From the NCBI GenBank assembly GCA_951799425.1, contig OX637404.1, positions 25,478,045 through 25,542,044 on the forward strand: a stretch of DNA of 64,000 nt, in the 5' to 3' direction. Positions 45,101 through 58,100 of the stretch are shown here, piece by piece. Below the pieces are notes generated by a model. It searched no databases. It worked only from the letters and a program-made list of their open reading frames with translations, and was not told where the DNA came from. The DNA comes from Ilex aquifolium (Eukaryota > Streptophyta > Magnoliopsida > Aquifoliales > Aquifoliaceae). The translations under genes were made by a program, and so were the position numbers. The stretch's first letter is position 1, and each line of letters starts with the position of its first letter.

Positions 45101-48100
45101 CAGGATAACAAGTGGAAGCCCATAAAGTTTTTAATAACATTTAGTAATCGAAGAACCGTGAAATTTCAAATGAAAACTTTCTATATTATAATAGCAATTT
45201 ATTAGTTACCACGCTACTTGTGAATCTTTTTCCATTTTTCTTTCAATTTTCTGTTCATGCCAGCGTATAGAAGCACAAGAAGCTACTAATTGCTTCATAA
45301 AAATGTCAAAGTTGAAGTAATATAATTCTAGAGCAATCTCAAAAATAAAGAAACTATAACCTATAATTATAACTTCAAAACAAACAAATGAGCATGCAAA
45401 TCTGAGACCCAGCCAGTATTGTTTCTCCCCATAAATGGTGGTTATGTGAACTTGTAGAGGGCCAAGTACTGGTAATTCCACAAAATGAAGATTGTGGCCT
45501 CTAATATTATTAAAGCAACCATCAATTTTTTAGTACACTTATACAGAGTCGGTAACAAAAAAAACAATCGTCACTGCTGGCAAACTTCCTAGCAAGGACA
45601 AAAAAGGATTCCCAATTTTTTTTTTATTTTTTGCAGAAATCTCAGTGTTACAATGTTAATTTTCCATGGAATATAATTTGTCTTGCCTTAACTTGTATGT
45701 CCTTTGAACATGTGTGAGCCCAAAGCAAATAATTATATTAGGTTTTAAACATTTGCCCATACATGAAAAGTGTATTTAACACAAAATAACATTATGGTAC
45801 CCACAAAAAAATGGTAAAAATGATAAAGAAATATATAAAAAAAAAATTATACGTGCTTCAAAATTTTTTAGATGAAAAATATAGGTATGATACCAAAAAG
45901 TTTCTTTTTGGTGCGGTATGCACTTGCACACACTTACTTGGTGTCAAGACACACTAATAGGACACCACTTACACTCTAGTTCACTTCTCATAGAAACCCA
46001 AAAGTTGCAGAGATTCAAGTATATTTTTATTGTAAGAAAGAATGGGTAGCCATGGAGTATTCTATGGAGGGACATGCAGAAGCATGGATAAAAATCTACA
46101 GGGACTGCAATGACTTTCAAAATTATTCATGTCAACCTTGTCTTCCAAGAGAAAAATCGGTAGATTTTCACAGACCCTAGAATCGAAACAAAAGCATAAA
46201 CTCATGCTCAAAATCCCTTTTGACTGAATCAATGGGATTAATATTCCCAGATAGTTCAATAAGATTAATATTACGCATAGAGAAATCCTAAGAAACATGA
46301 AGCCTCAAAAACTAATCAACAAACCTGCGAAGATGTCGGTGCCATGGTGGAATGTTGTTCATTATCAAATGGGCTGTGAGTTTGTGACATCAAAAAATAT
46401 GATATTGAGAAATAGCAAATAATGAGTCTGTGACATCAAAAAATATGATATTGAGAAATAGCAAATAAATAAAGAGGCAAAATGAAAAGGTGAGAGAGTG
46501 AAAGAGTGAAGTTTATGGGGGCAAGATGAAAAACTTCGTAAAAGAGGACATTAAATAAGCCAAATGGAACATTTTACAACCTGACAATATAGACAATATT
46601 GTCTATACCAATATTGATGAGGGTTAAATAGAAATCAAAGCATTTTCTCAATTGTGCCAAATTTGGTGACTGTTCACCAGCTGGCTCAATGCAAGCTGAT
46701 ATACTCGAAGTAAACAGGTTACATTAACTATTAATAAACAATAATATTGATATTAACTAATTAATTAATGATAAAATTAGTAAACAAAAACTTTCACACT
46801 TTTAATACAAGGATAATATTGATGTTAGTTATTTTATTAAGGTTGTTATAGTCAAGTAAAAAATTTTCACTTTTGTTGACATTTTAGTTATTTTATTAAG
46901 GTTGTTATAGTCAATTAAAAGTTTTTCACTTTTGTTGACATTTTAAAGTAATATAGATATAGATTAAATGTTGTGAATCATATAAACAGATACCCATCTG
47001 GATTACATGTTTGATTATTTGCAGTGTCTTCTGCTGGGAAGTTCAGAGGACTATGGTCCAGACAAAGAACTTGAGGCTAAAGAGCTCGAGGAAATTCTTT
47101 GTAAGTTGAAAGAGTCGATGAAATCTGATATTAGACAGGCATCTATTTGGAACACGCTAGGCATGATTCTTGTTAAAACTGGTCGTTTGCAGGTAGAAGT
47201 ACTTAAATGTTTGTGTAATTGCTAAGATTTTACATCTTTTTTAATCCTCTTGGGCTAATGTTGTTTTCTCTAGACTGCTATATCAGTTTTCTCATCTTTG
47301 TTGGCTATTGTACCTGACAATTTGGATTGCCTCGGGAACCTTGGAATGGCTTATCTTCAAAGGTAAGAGGAATTACTTTTATCTGATCTTTTAAGAATTG
47401 CACGTCTCCAGTGAGCTGTTATATTTGACATCATCATATTAATGGCTTCTAGGGTGGAAGAGGCAATGGTACGACATTAAAGCAAAAAGAGTTTAAGACA
47501 AGTTTGGAAGTATTGGAGAGGCTCACGAGAACTGGAATATTGTCCTAGGCAATGTTTAGTAGGTAGCAATGAATATCTCACACCTCCCCTCCTCCCCGAA
47601 ACGAATAAACAATAAATAAAGTAGGTCTGTGGTTTGTGTCTATGAGTTATCTTAGGATAAAAAGAAGCCTACATGCCGCATGAATATGCTGGTAGGGGAT
47701 CCAAGGAGCATTCAGTTGGTTTCTGATGTTCACATCTGACAAGAAACTCATATGAAGTGGAAACTTGCCTCCATTTCTTTTGTGTGTGTGTATATACGCA
47801 TATTGGTTTTTTATGGACGCAATAGTGAAAGGTTTTTAATGCCCTTATGATGGGCCATCTTTTCTAGCATTGGGTGGTAGGAAATTGTCTTCATTCTAAA
47901 TCAGGCAACTTATAATCCACTGAACTTCTTCAGTTTCTTGCAGAAGCTGGAGTGCATAATTTCATGTTACTGCACTTGGACTTCCATTTCATAATAGAAG
48001 CACATTTGTAAAAGAATAGAGTTTACTCAGTAACTGGATATTGAAGTCATTTCTCTGTGTCAATTCAGCATCAACCAATCAATTAATATGTTCTGTTATT

Positions 48101-51077
48101 TCTTTTGACATGTGCATAATAAGAGGCAAAACAGTAGTTTGTGAGGGAGGGTTTTTAGTTGTAGCTTCTCTAGGATATCATTTAGTTAAGGGAGATGAAG
48201 GTCAAATAACAAGTCATAATATGGGTGCTATTTATCAAAAAAAGAATGTCATCAAGTAGTTTTCATGGAAAAGGTTTATTCTGGTATTTTTCATTGATAA
48301 TTCTGAGATAATATGAACTGTTATATTATTATTTTATTTCAGTGGGAATTTGGAGCTTTCAGCAAAAAAATTTCAAGAGCTGATCTTAAAGGATCAAAAT
48401 CACCCCGTCGCCTTGATTAACTATGCTACCTTTCTGTTGTGTAGATATGGATCTGTTGTTGCAGGTACAATTATGATTATTCCGAAATGTATTTTGTGGT
48501 TTTATCCTTATTGGCCAGTCACTTACAATATTTGTTCCTTATATTGCATGATAGTGGTTAAATGGGTCGGTTTCTTTGTAGAAATGTCCCTTTAAATTTG
48601 TTGTGGATATGAGCTGTTATATTGGTGATCCCCAGCTCCTCCAATTCTCAGGTGCTGGTTCGAATGCCGATGAACAGGCTTCCACAAATCAGGTTATGGC
48701 AGCGAATGTTGCAAAGGCATGTTTGTTAGCAGCTGCAAAAGCAGATCCCAAAGCAGCTCATATATGGACCAATCTTGCTAATGCATATTATATGGGTGGT
48801 GATCATAGAAGCTCTTGCAAATGCTTGGAGAAGGTGCTCATGGCTGATTGCTACTTTTTGTGCATATAATTGTTTTTTGTTATACATTATTTTTTTCTTT
48901 GGAGGAACTATTCTTCTTGGATTCTGCCTACATATTGAAATTTTTTTTATTTTTGTTTCTCTTTTTCTATGCATTATTTAGTTGCAATTTGGGGGAGCCA
49001 GTGTCCATCTACTTTCTTTTTTCCCCTTACTCTTGCTTAGTCACATGCCGCTATTGCATTTGAAGTTTGTTTGTTCTCTTGTTATGTGCCTTTGATAAAC
49101 TTCATCAGTTTCTTTTGCCATGCTTATTGGTCTTTAGGCTGCAAAACTTGAGCCCAATTGTTTCGCCACACGATATGCTGTTGCAGTTCACCGAATTAGG
49201 GATGCAGAAAGGTCTCAAAATCCTAGTGAGCAGCTTTCCTGGGCTGGAAATGAAATGGCTTCAATTCTTAGAGAAGGAGATTCTGTTCTGATTGAGCCTC
49301 CCATAGCATGGGCAGGGCTTGCCATGGTTCACAAAACCCAGCATGAGATTGCAGCAGGATTCAAAATTGAACAGAACGAATTAATGGAGGTTGAAGAGCG
49401 TGCTATGTACAGTTTAAAGCAGGTGCGTTGTGTGGGTTGGTGGGTTTTTTTAATTTATTGGGGGGGGGAGGGGGGGGGGGGGGTTATATTCAGTTCTGAT
49501 GAAAGTAATAGTTTTTTCCAGAATTTTCTGGAAGTAATATGGCGAATATTGCATGGTAGTTCATGTTTAATGGTGAGATGTTATATCAGCTTTGATAGTC
49601 TGTTGGAATTTTTTGTCATAATCATGCAAGTCTTAGGTTGGATGCTCATAAAAAAGGAAATGCTACTTGGCCATTTCGTTTGCAATCACAAGGTTTCCAC
49701 CCTTAGGCACAAAAATTTACGTAGGCATCCCACTGTCCTCTGTGAGTGCATAGTTAGTGTATTTGGCTACATCTGCTACTTAAATTGGAGGAACTAACAA
49801 TGGCCTGGGTATGTTTCCCTATCACTTTTCATTTGGAGCTCTCTTGTAATCCACGTGGGCCTCTACATGCTTTAGGGTGCATGCATTGATTGTTGGACCA
49901 CATGTAGAAAAAACTAGGGGGTGACCTGGTGGTTTATGAAAGACATGGTCTCATGTTGTACTATGATAGGTACCTCTCTGGTGATACTTTTAAGCTCACA
50001 TTGGTCTTGTAAATCCAACCCAGCTAGTTAGATAAGACTTTGATGATTTGAGTTGGGTTGTGTCTCTTGCGAATGGAAAGTAAGTAGCATGGCCTTTGCT
50101 ACTTAAACTGATAAAAATAAGGACAATATGTCTACTAGTACATTCAATGTGGTACTCATTTAGCTGACAAAAGCTCGTTTGACTTTCACTTTTTTAATAA
50201 TGATGTATTGTTTAGGGTACATTTATTTGCCTTCTAATGAATATTTCAAAGGTGGAGACAGTAACAGTAATGCTTCACCTTTTTGTTTAAATCAATCAAC
50301 AATTCCTTCTTATCATATCCAATGGCAGGGTAGAAAAACTGTGATGTGAGAAATTGGCTTATATTGCGTATCATGGCCTTTGGTGGCAATTTCATTTGTT
50401 ATATTTATATATCTTTTTTTGAATCAGGCGATAGCAGAGGACCCAGATGATGCTGTGCAGTGGCACCAACTTGGTCTACATAATCTTTGTATGCAACAAT
50501 TCAAAACATCACAAACATACCTTAAGGCCACAGTTGCCCATTTCAAGGATTGCAGCTACGCATGGTCAAATCTTGGTATCCGCAACTTCATTGCATCTGT
50601 CTATCTTTTATACTACAGTTTTATTCCCCATTCTAACTAATTATATGCTCTTTAACTTCCCCGGGAAAAAAAAACTAATTTGGTTTTAAGATCGTCTTCC
50701 AGTCTTACCTTGTCCAATGTGCATGACTAGGTATCTCACTGCAGCTACTGGAGTCGTCGTCATCACAAGCTGAGAAAGTGTATAAACGGGCCTTGTCATT
50801 GGCAACGCCTCAACAGGCGCACACAATATTTTCCAACCTTGGAAATCTATACAGACAGAAAAAACAATACGAAAGTTCCAAGGCAATGTTTACGAAGTCA
50901 CTTGAACTGCAGCCCGGTTATGCTCCAGCCTATAACAATCTAGGTCTTGTATTTGTTGCTGAAGGTCAGTGGGAGGAGGCCAAATTCTGCTTTAACAAGG
51001 CGACCGAGTTTGACCCACTGCTGGATGCCGCCAAGTCTAACATGCTTAAAGTATTGACAATGTGTAGAACGTCTTGA
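42153..51077 (+). CDS. Tetratricopeptide repeat protein (At5g63200-like), 11 exons
   Basis: Exons: 42153-42343, 42430-42649, 42882-42974, 43059-43160, 47025-47192, 47274-47362, 48343-48464, 48652-48833, 49138-49422, 50428-50575 and 50731-51077. All introns are GT-AG and frames close to 648 aa. Residues 1-137 are polar and probably disordered. About eight TPRs follow, from NAHAQFILGLMYQRMGQPQ to a strong C-terminal pair (IFSNLGNLYRQKKQYESSKA; YAPAYNNLGLVFVAEGQWE). TPRs mediate protein contacts. Databases often label such proteins SPINDLY-like, but no O-glycosyltransferase domain follows, so enzyme activity is unlikely. From memory, the Arabidopsis counterpart is At5g63200, next to MRF1. Intron 4 (3.86 kb) holds a TIR element. 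Confidence 0.93.
43690..43885. other. GC-richer block in TPR intron 4, possible organelle DNA
   Basis: This ~195-bp block stands out from its AT-rich intron. It carries phrases such as 'AGAAAGGTTAGGGGGTTG' and 'GCGGGAGTCGTTTCGG' that resemble plant mitochondrial sequence. No ORF of note. The origin is inferred from texture only. Confidence 0.3.
44250..44914. mobile_element. TIR element B (665 bp), sister of 23642-24305
   Basis: It shares the end layout of element A: four border bases, then GAAATACGGATA on the left and TATCCATGCTTC on the right. The flanks TTCCACAT (44242-44249) and TCTCACAT (44915-44922) agree at 6 of 8 positions. Sub-terminal words are GATAC/GTATC-rich instead of GGACAC-rich. 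It lies wholly in intron 4 of the TPR gene and contains a (TA)n run near 44790. No coding sequence. Confidence 0.6.
46378..46943. repeat. Two tandem duplications in TPR intron 4
   Basis: A 46-bp unit containing GTGACATCAAAAAATATG is present twice at 46378-46468. A 59-bp unit containing TATTTTATTAAGGTTG is present twice at 46825-46943. Copies are nearly identical, so both duplications are recent or kept similar. Confidence 0.8.
49460..49483 (+). repeat. G-run (9 G, A, 14 G) in TPR intron 9
   Basis: The run begins 37 bp after the splice donor at 49423. In the pre-mRNA it could fold into a G-quadruplex and influence use of that donor. Length is likely variable. Confidence 0.7.
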
Positions 51078-51549
51078 GGCTTGTCTTCAAGTCTTACTAT
51101 GAGATTGACTTGTACTCAAGTGAACGTAGGTTGCTTAATTGTACATGGCTCTGTTTTCATCCAGAATATGAGCATCTGAACTTAGAACTTAGAACATCTG
51201 AACGTTTCGGCTCAACAGGCCTGCGGCTGTAGAGATATGTTGAACTCATAAGGGTATTATTGTAATTGACACAAATACGTATGCAATTGGATAAATGACG
51301 CTTTGTTTCTATTAAAATTCTTAATTTATATTCTAAAAAAAATTAAAATTTTATATTGTTCTCTCAAATAATTAAAAAAACTAATAGTGTGATCTATTTT
51401 AATAAAACCGAGTACCAAATTTTCACATAGAACACTTAAAAATTAAGTAATATGATAATAATTGTGCATAAAAAGATAACATAAAAATTTGTGGAACAAA
51501 GCAATAAACATTTGATTTTAGACCCTATGGTTACTCTTTATCTAATTGA
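51078..51549. other. 3' UTR and flank of the TPR gene
   Basis: The sequence turns strongly AT-rich after about 51290. No gene is seen. Confidence 0.4.
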
Positions 51550-51988
51550 GGCTACAATATAATTTTAGTTTATAAAGTATGCATTTAGTGTTTATTTGGT
51601 CCATAATTTTTTAATTATGTCTATTTATTCCCTAAGATTGTTAATTTGTATCTACGTAGTCCAATCTCAAACGTCCGTGAAAAATTCATAACGATTATGA
51701 TCAAACGCCAATCATGTGTGAAAAATTCATAACGATTCTGGTCACACGTCAATTATGTGGTTTTTAATTTTCTGTCTATTTGGTCTCTAGAAGTCTTAAT
51801 TTGTGTTTATTTGGTCCCACTTGATTAGCACGTGATCAGAGGAGTTAATGATTTTTTTTACAGACGTTGGAGATTTGATCACATAAATACAAATTAGGAA
51901 ACTTAGGGATGAAATAGATACAATTAAAAAATTAGGGACCAAATAGACACTATACACATATTTTGGGGACTAAAAATGTATTTTAACC
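51550..51988. mobile_element. Long-TIR element, 439 bp
   Basis: Inverted arms of about 90 bp share 'GGYTAMAATAYAWTTTTA', 'TTTATTTGGTCC' and 'TTAATTTGTATYTA'. The wording matches Mutator-like MITEs common in plants that begin GGTTAAAATACA. A ~48-bp tandem duplication built on 'GTGAAAAATTCATAACGATT' lies inside (about 51676-51760). The target duplication is not clear. Confidence 0.6.
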
Positions 51989-52156
51989 ATAAAATTTTTA
52001 ATCTTTTAAACTGTAAATTTAAAATTTGAAGATGGGCAAAGTGTAATTTGCCTCAGTCATTTCAACAGTTCTACTACACCAGATTCGAATCGCATTGAGT
52101 TTTACTTACGAGTGGCCGTGTGTTCTGCTCTAAGTTCTGTACCGAGCAGATTAACG

Positions 52157-55100
52157 ATGAAACGATTCTTCCAACCAATAGAGAAGGACGGCTCCTTCAA
52201 AAAACCCACTCTCTCTCCTTCTCCTTCCTCAAAGGATAGTGAAAAAACAGCAGAAACTTTTACTTCTGATGATGAGAAAACGAACAGCAAGAAAGACCCA
52301 TTAAAGTTCTTGACATGGAACGCCAATAGCTTTCTTCTTCGTGTAAAGAACGACTGGCCTGAGTTCACCAAGTTTGTGGAAAGAATAGACCCTGACGTCA
52401 TTGCTATACAGGTAATTCAATGTGGCTTAGTTGATTCAATTTCTTTGAATTGAATTTTTATTTTTTGGAATAGTAAATGGGTGTTAACGTTTCAATTTTT
52501 GGCATATAGATACCGGGATCCTGTTATTTTGTATAATGTGAATTTGTATTTGATAATGGGGCATGTAGGGATTGATGCTTGTGATGTGGTGGAAAATGGG
52601 TGTTTTATATTTGGGGTTGTAGACATCGAAGAATTGTGTGCGATGGCTAGTTGGCATCTGTAACATTCGACATTTGGGTGTGTGAGATTGTTTTTAGTAA
52701 TTGGTTTTTGATGATGGAGTAATCAACTTACTTCAGTAATATTTAGCTATATATTATGTTAGCTTGAGTTCAATTTGTTCTTAGAGTTAGATAGTGGTGA
52801 TTTATGGGGTAAGATGGTTTCATAAAATTTTGGCCTGTGAAATAGTGATATTACTTGGCTTAACTTCCCATGTTATATACACCGTAGTCTATAATAATCA
52901 GCTTAGAGTGCCAAAAAGGAAGAGGATTGAGAGCCATTGAAGCAGTTATAGGCTTATAGGCCAGTCAACCCTTATGCATGTAAATTACAAATATAAAAAA
53001 TCTTTGTCACATACGAAGCAAAATCATGGAAAAAAGATTTACGTGGCCAACTCTGCCGAATTCAAAAAAAGGCTTTCTTGGGCTGGTCTAACTTGATCAT
53101 GGATTGTTGAACTTTGCTGTTTGTTTGAGAGCATAAAAAAAAATTGAACTAAAGTCCAACTTTCAAAAGCATGGTGGGGTAAGATTGGAGAAGATCTTTA
53201 AATCTCTCCCAATATTTAGTAAAACGTTCTCCCCTTTTGACAAAAAAATTCATGATTTGACTTTTGAGTGCATTAGTGTGGTGTTAGAGGAAATATTTTT
53301 TTGAAAAATTCAGTTTGCAAAACTTACCAATTTGGTATTGACTGAGATTTCAAAGAATTTAGCCATTATTTAGATGTTTCCCAAATGCAAAATCTGAGCA
53401 TGAAGTTAAGATTGCTCAAAGTTAGGAAGCTCTAGTTAGTTATGCTAATGGTCGAAACATAAAAGTATTCCTAGGCAGAATTTGTGCCCTGCACATTAGG
53501 AGCTAGATTAAAGGACTTTTAGACTCTACATTGCGACAGATTTTACTGTGGAATTAGATATTTCAAATCCTATTTCCTTGGGTGTGAATCGTGTTGCCTC
53601 ATGGGTTTTGCCTTAATTTTTATGTCTATAAGTCAGATGGCTTGTGTTTTCATCTGTTCAATTAAAATATGATGTTTACTTTACAATTACAAAGACTGTA
53701 TTTGGCAAGCATATACACCATCATAACTTGATGCAAAACTATTACAAAAGGAAGTGGGAAGAATTATCCAGTAGGTATGTCGAAGCATATAGCTTAACAA
53801 AAGAAGCTAGTGCTATGAGACTAAAAAATCAGAGCCACACTGCCTTAAATGAACTAGTTCATAGAGAAGTTTATTTCATGCTGTTTTTAATGCCTGAACT
53901 TCCAAGTTCCAACGTCATTCTCGTTTTAAATCTCTGTATTTTTCTTTACTGTTTTTCAGAAATTGTTTTGCATATATGGTTGCATTTATGGGTGTTAAGT
54001 TGAAAGAATTAACATAATATTAGAGAGAAACAGAGAGTGGTCAAAACTTAACCTACCTCTCACACACCACTTGTATTTATAGTTAATTTATAATAATAAG
54101 AAAGACGAATACACCCTCTTATATTTACACATAATACCCTAATAATCTTAACAGTTTACACATAATACCCTAATACTTTTAACACTCCCCCTTAAGCTGG
54201 ACTATATATATCATATAATCCAAGCTTGGAACAAATTAATGTAAGATGTGTACGACTCAATGCTTTGGTAAACATATCTGCAAGCTGATCTTCAGATTTC
54301 ACAAATGGAATTGTAATCTCCCCAGCTACTATCTTGTCTCGAATAAAGTGACAATCAACCTCAATATGTTTGGCTCTCTCGTGAAACACTGGATTGGCAG
54401 CGATATGGATAGCTATCTGGTTGTCACAGAATAACTGTAAAGGAGGTTGAACTGGAAATCCAATTCCTGGAAGAACCGTAGTAGCCAAGTCAACTCACTC
54501 ATTGTATGCGCCATTGCCCTATCCTCAGCCTCAGCACTGGATCTTGCTACCACGGATTGTTTCTTACTTTTCCATGAGACAACGTTACCTCTTAAAAAAG
54601 TACAATAACCAGTAGTTGATCTCCGATCAGAAGGAGATCCTGCCCAATCAGCATCTGAGAAACCTTCCACTCTAAGATGTCCATTAGTTCAATATAACAA
54701 TCCAAAGCCAGGAGCACGTTTGAGATATCGCAGAATACGAATAACTGCCTCCCAATGTGGTACTCTAGGACATCCCATAAACTGACTTACTATACTGACT
54801 GCATAGGAAATATCCGGTCGAGTAATAGTGAGATAATTGAGCATCCCAACCAATCTGTGATACCGACTTGGATTCTCAAACAGTGCACCATCATCCATCA
54901 ACAGTTTCTGATTCGAATTCATAGAAACATCAATCGGTCTGCCACCCAACAAACCTGCTTCCTCTAGCATGTCAAGTACATATTTCCTCTAGGATAAACA
55001 AATACCCTGTTTAGATCGAGCCACCTCAATACCCAAGAAATACCTGAGTTTTTCCAAGTTCTTAGTATGAAATCAATCTTGCAAGAAGGTTTTTAACTTG

Positions 55101-58100
55101 GCAATCCCCTTAGAATCATTTTCAGTAATCATAATATCATCTACATAGACCACCAATAGAACATATCTGGCATCCTTCTGTCTATTAAACACAGAATGAT
55201 CAGTCTGACATCGAAGAAGACTAAACTCTAAAACTGCATCTGAAAACTTACCAAACCATGTCCTCAGTGACTGCTTCAAACCATACAAAGATTTCTTTAA
55301 CCGACATACACTCTTATTGTACTCTCCCTGAGCAGTAAACTCAAGTGGTTGCTCCATGTATACCTCTTCAACTAAGTCACTATGTAGAAAAACATTCTTG
55401 ACATTTAACTAAAATAAGGGCCAATCAAGATTAGCAGCTAAAGAAATCAAGATACGAACAGAGGAAATTTTGGCAACAGGAGAGAAAGTATCTTCATAAT
55501 CAACACCATAGGTCTAAGTAAAGCCCTTTGCAAGAAGCCGAGCTTTGAGACGCTCCACAGAACCATCCAGATGAAATTTAACAGTATACACCCAACGACA
55601 ACTAACAGTTCGTTTATCAGGAGGTAAAGGAATGAGATCCCAAGTCCCATTATGATGTAAGGCATCCATCTCCTCCTTCATAGCTTTCCTCCAACCCGGA
55701 TCAGATAACGCATCCAGTAAGTGCTTAGGGATAGATATAGTAGATAATTGAGAGGTAAAACAAGAGAAGACAGGAGACAAGGCATTATATGAAACAAAAT
55801 GAGCAATGAGATGATTAGTAACACACGAACAAGTACCTTTTTTAAGAGTAATAGGTAAAGAGTCTAAATTACCTGATGTACCAGGATCAGAAGGATGTAC
55901 GGGCACCTCAGTCGATGGGCGAGGACGACGAGAGTATACACGAAGAGGTAAAGTAGATGGTAACACAGTAGGCAGCAGAATATCTAACGATGAGGGAAGA
56001 GATGGTGATACAAGAGACGACCCAAAGTCCAGATCCAAAGGCTGAGCAGGTGCCGAAAAATATGGAACAGATTCCTCAAACGTGACATCGGCACTAGTAA
56101 AATATCGTCGTAGGGAAGGACTATAGCAACGATACCCTTTCTGTGTGTGGGAGTATCCAAGAAATACACATTTGGTAGCCCGAGGGTCACTAGATCACTG
56201 AACCAGACAAGAATTAGCTACTGCACTGCTGAATCGAAGAAGAAAAGGTTGCTGGATCCCTGAACCGGGCTAAAAAACCTAGCTGGATTGCTGAACCGGA
56301 CAAGAATCAGCTACTGCACGGCTGAACCGGACAAGAAAAGGTTGTTGGATCACTGAACCGGGCTGGAGAACCTAGCTGGATCGTTGAACTGGACAGACTG
56401 GGCTCGCTGAACCACTGAACCGATGTAAAAAACTGATTGAACCAGTGCAAAACTAGCTGAACCGGACTGCAGAAACTAGCTGGACCACTGAACTGGAGCA
56501 ACAACTGAAGGAACCGATGAAAAACTACTTGAACCGGCTTAGAGTGGATCAAACCAAGGTTGAACCAGGACTGAGCCGGACTTGGACCGGTCTGGTCTGA
56601 AGGCTACTAGATCTGGGTTGAATCTCCTGGATTCGGATCTGGGTTTGGGTCTGGATCTGGATCTAGATCCGAGTCTGGACCTGGATCTGGGCTGGGCTGG
56701 GCTTGAGAATAGTTTATGCCCGTGGACTTAGATCCGTTACCCAAACCCGCAAACCGACCCACTCGAATTGGGTTGTCTTCTTCACTTATTAGGGTTTCAA
56801 CCAAATCTTATTCTTTCCTTCACTGTCAACTGTGCCAAGAGAACACCACCACAAACGTCAGCCACCAAGGTTCGAAGTATCGGCCGAGTCGGATACGACT
56901 CGGCCGAGTCGTATCCGCCTCAGCCATCAACGATCCGATACCGCTACACGGTACGTGAATAACACGAGACTCAAGCGAATCGGCGTTGACTCGGTCACGA
57001 CTTGGAGATATCGGTTGAAATCGGAGTCAAATCGTTTGAATCGGACCGAGTCAGACCGAGTCAGACCGAGTCAGACCGAGACTGGCCGAGTCATCTAAAA
57101 GAGAGAAGGGGAAGAGAAGAAAACCAATTTCACATGCAGATCCACAGACCCAAAGATGCAGAAACCAAAATAGAAGAAATCAACAAACCCTAAAATGGAA
57201 ATTGAAAAGATTTGCAGAAAAACCTGTAGATCCTGTACATACAACGAAGGAGATTCAGTCCAGCCCTCTCTCAGTCTCTCTCTCTCGCTCTCTCGCTTCG
57301 CGCCTCTCTCTCGCTCTCGTTCTCGTTCTCTTGTCTTTCATCGTCACCTGAGTACAGCGAACAACAACGATGGGTATGCTTTTTTCCTTTTTTTTTTAGG
57401 TTTAGTCAGCAAAGTTATATTGTATTAATTACACTTACAACCCCTCTATTTTCTTTCTCTTTGTCAAACGATAAAAGTTATATTATATTTATTACACTTA
57501 CAACCCCTCTATTTTCGTTCCCTTTGTCAAACGATAAAAGTTATATTATATTAATTACATTTACAACCCCTCTATTTTCTTTCTCTTTGTCAAACAATAA
57601 AAGGACTCAAAAAATTGAGAAATTTTTTTTTTTTTTGGTTTTTTTTTTGTCTCCAGTGGTCCCAAATGCTTGTCCAAATTGAGAACAAAATATTGCACAC
57701 GTCCCAAATGGTTTTGCATGTGTTTCCATTGCACATTGCACATAAATGATGACAAATATTTTTCGGTAGCGCCCTTATTATTTTTTTTGTAATGATTAAT
57801 GTGTTAAATAATGTATTTTAGGGATATGATGCATGAATGATAATATTTACATTTATTACAATTTTTCTTGATTTTTTCAAAAAATTTTGAGCCTTCTAAA
57901 TAGCGTTTTGAGCGTATCGGCCGATACTGCGCCGCGACGCCGCGACCGATGTGTCTCAGTGGCCTCCGAGTTGAGATCCGATACCGCGACTTTGAACCAT
58001 GTCAGCCACACACCACCACGAAGCAAAACCAGACGCAACCACCACAGACGGCACCAAAACCAGACGCCACCAGCGTCAGCCACACACCACCATGAAGCAA

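Noticed and set aside
42153-51077. Calling the TPR gene a SPINDLY O-glycosyltransferase
   Set aside because: The protein ends 20-odd residues after the last TPR, and no glycosyltransferase domain is encoded before or after it.
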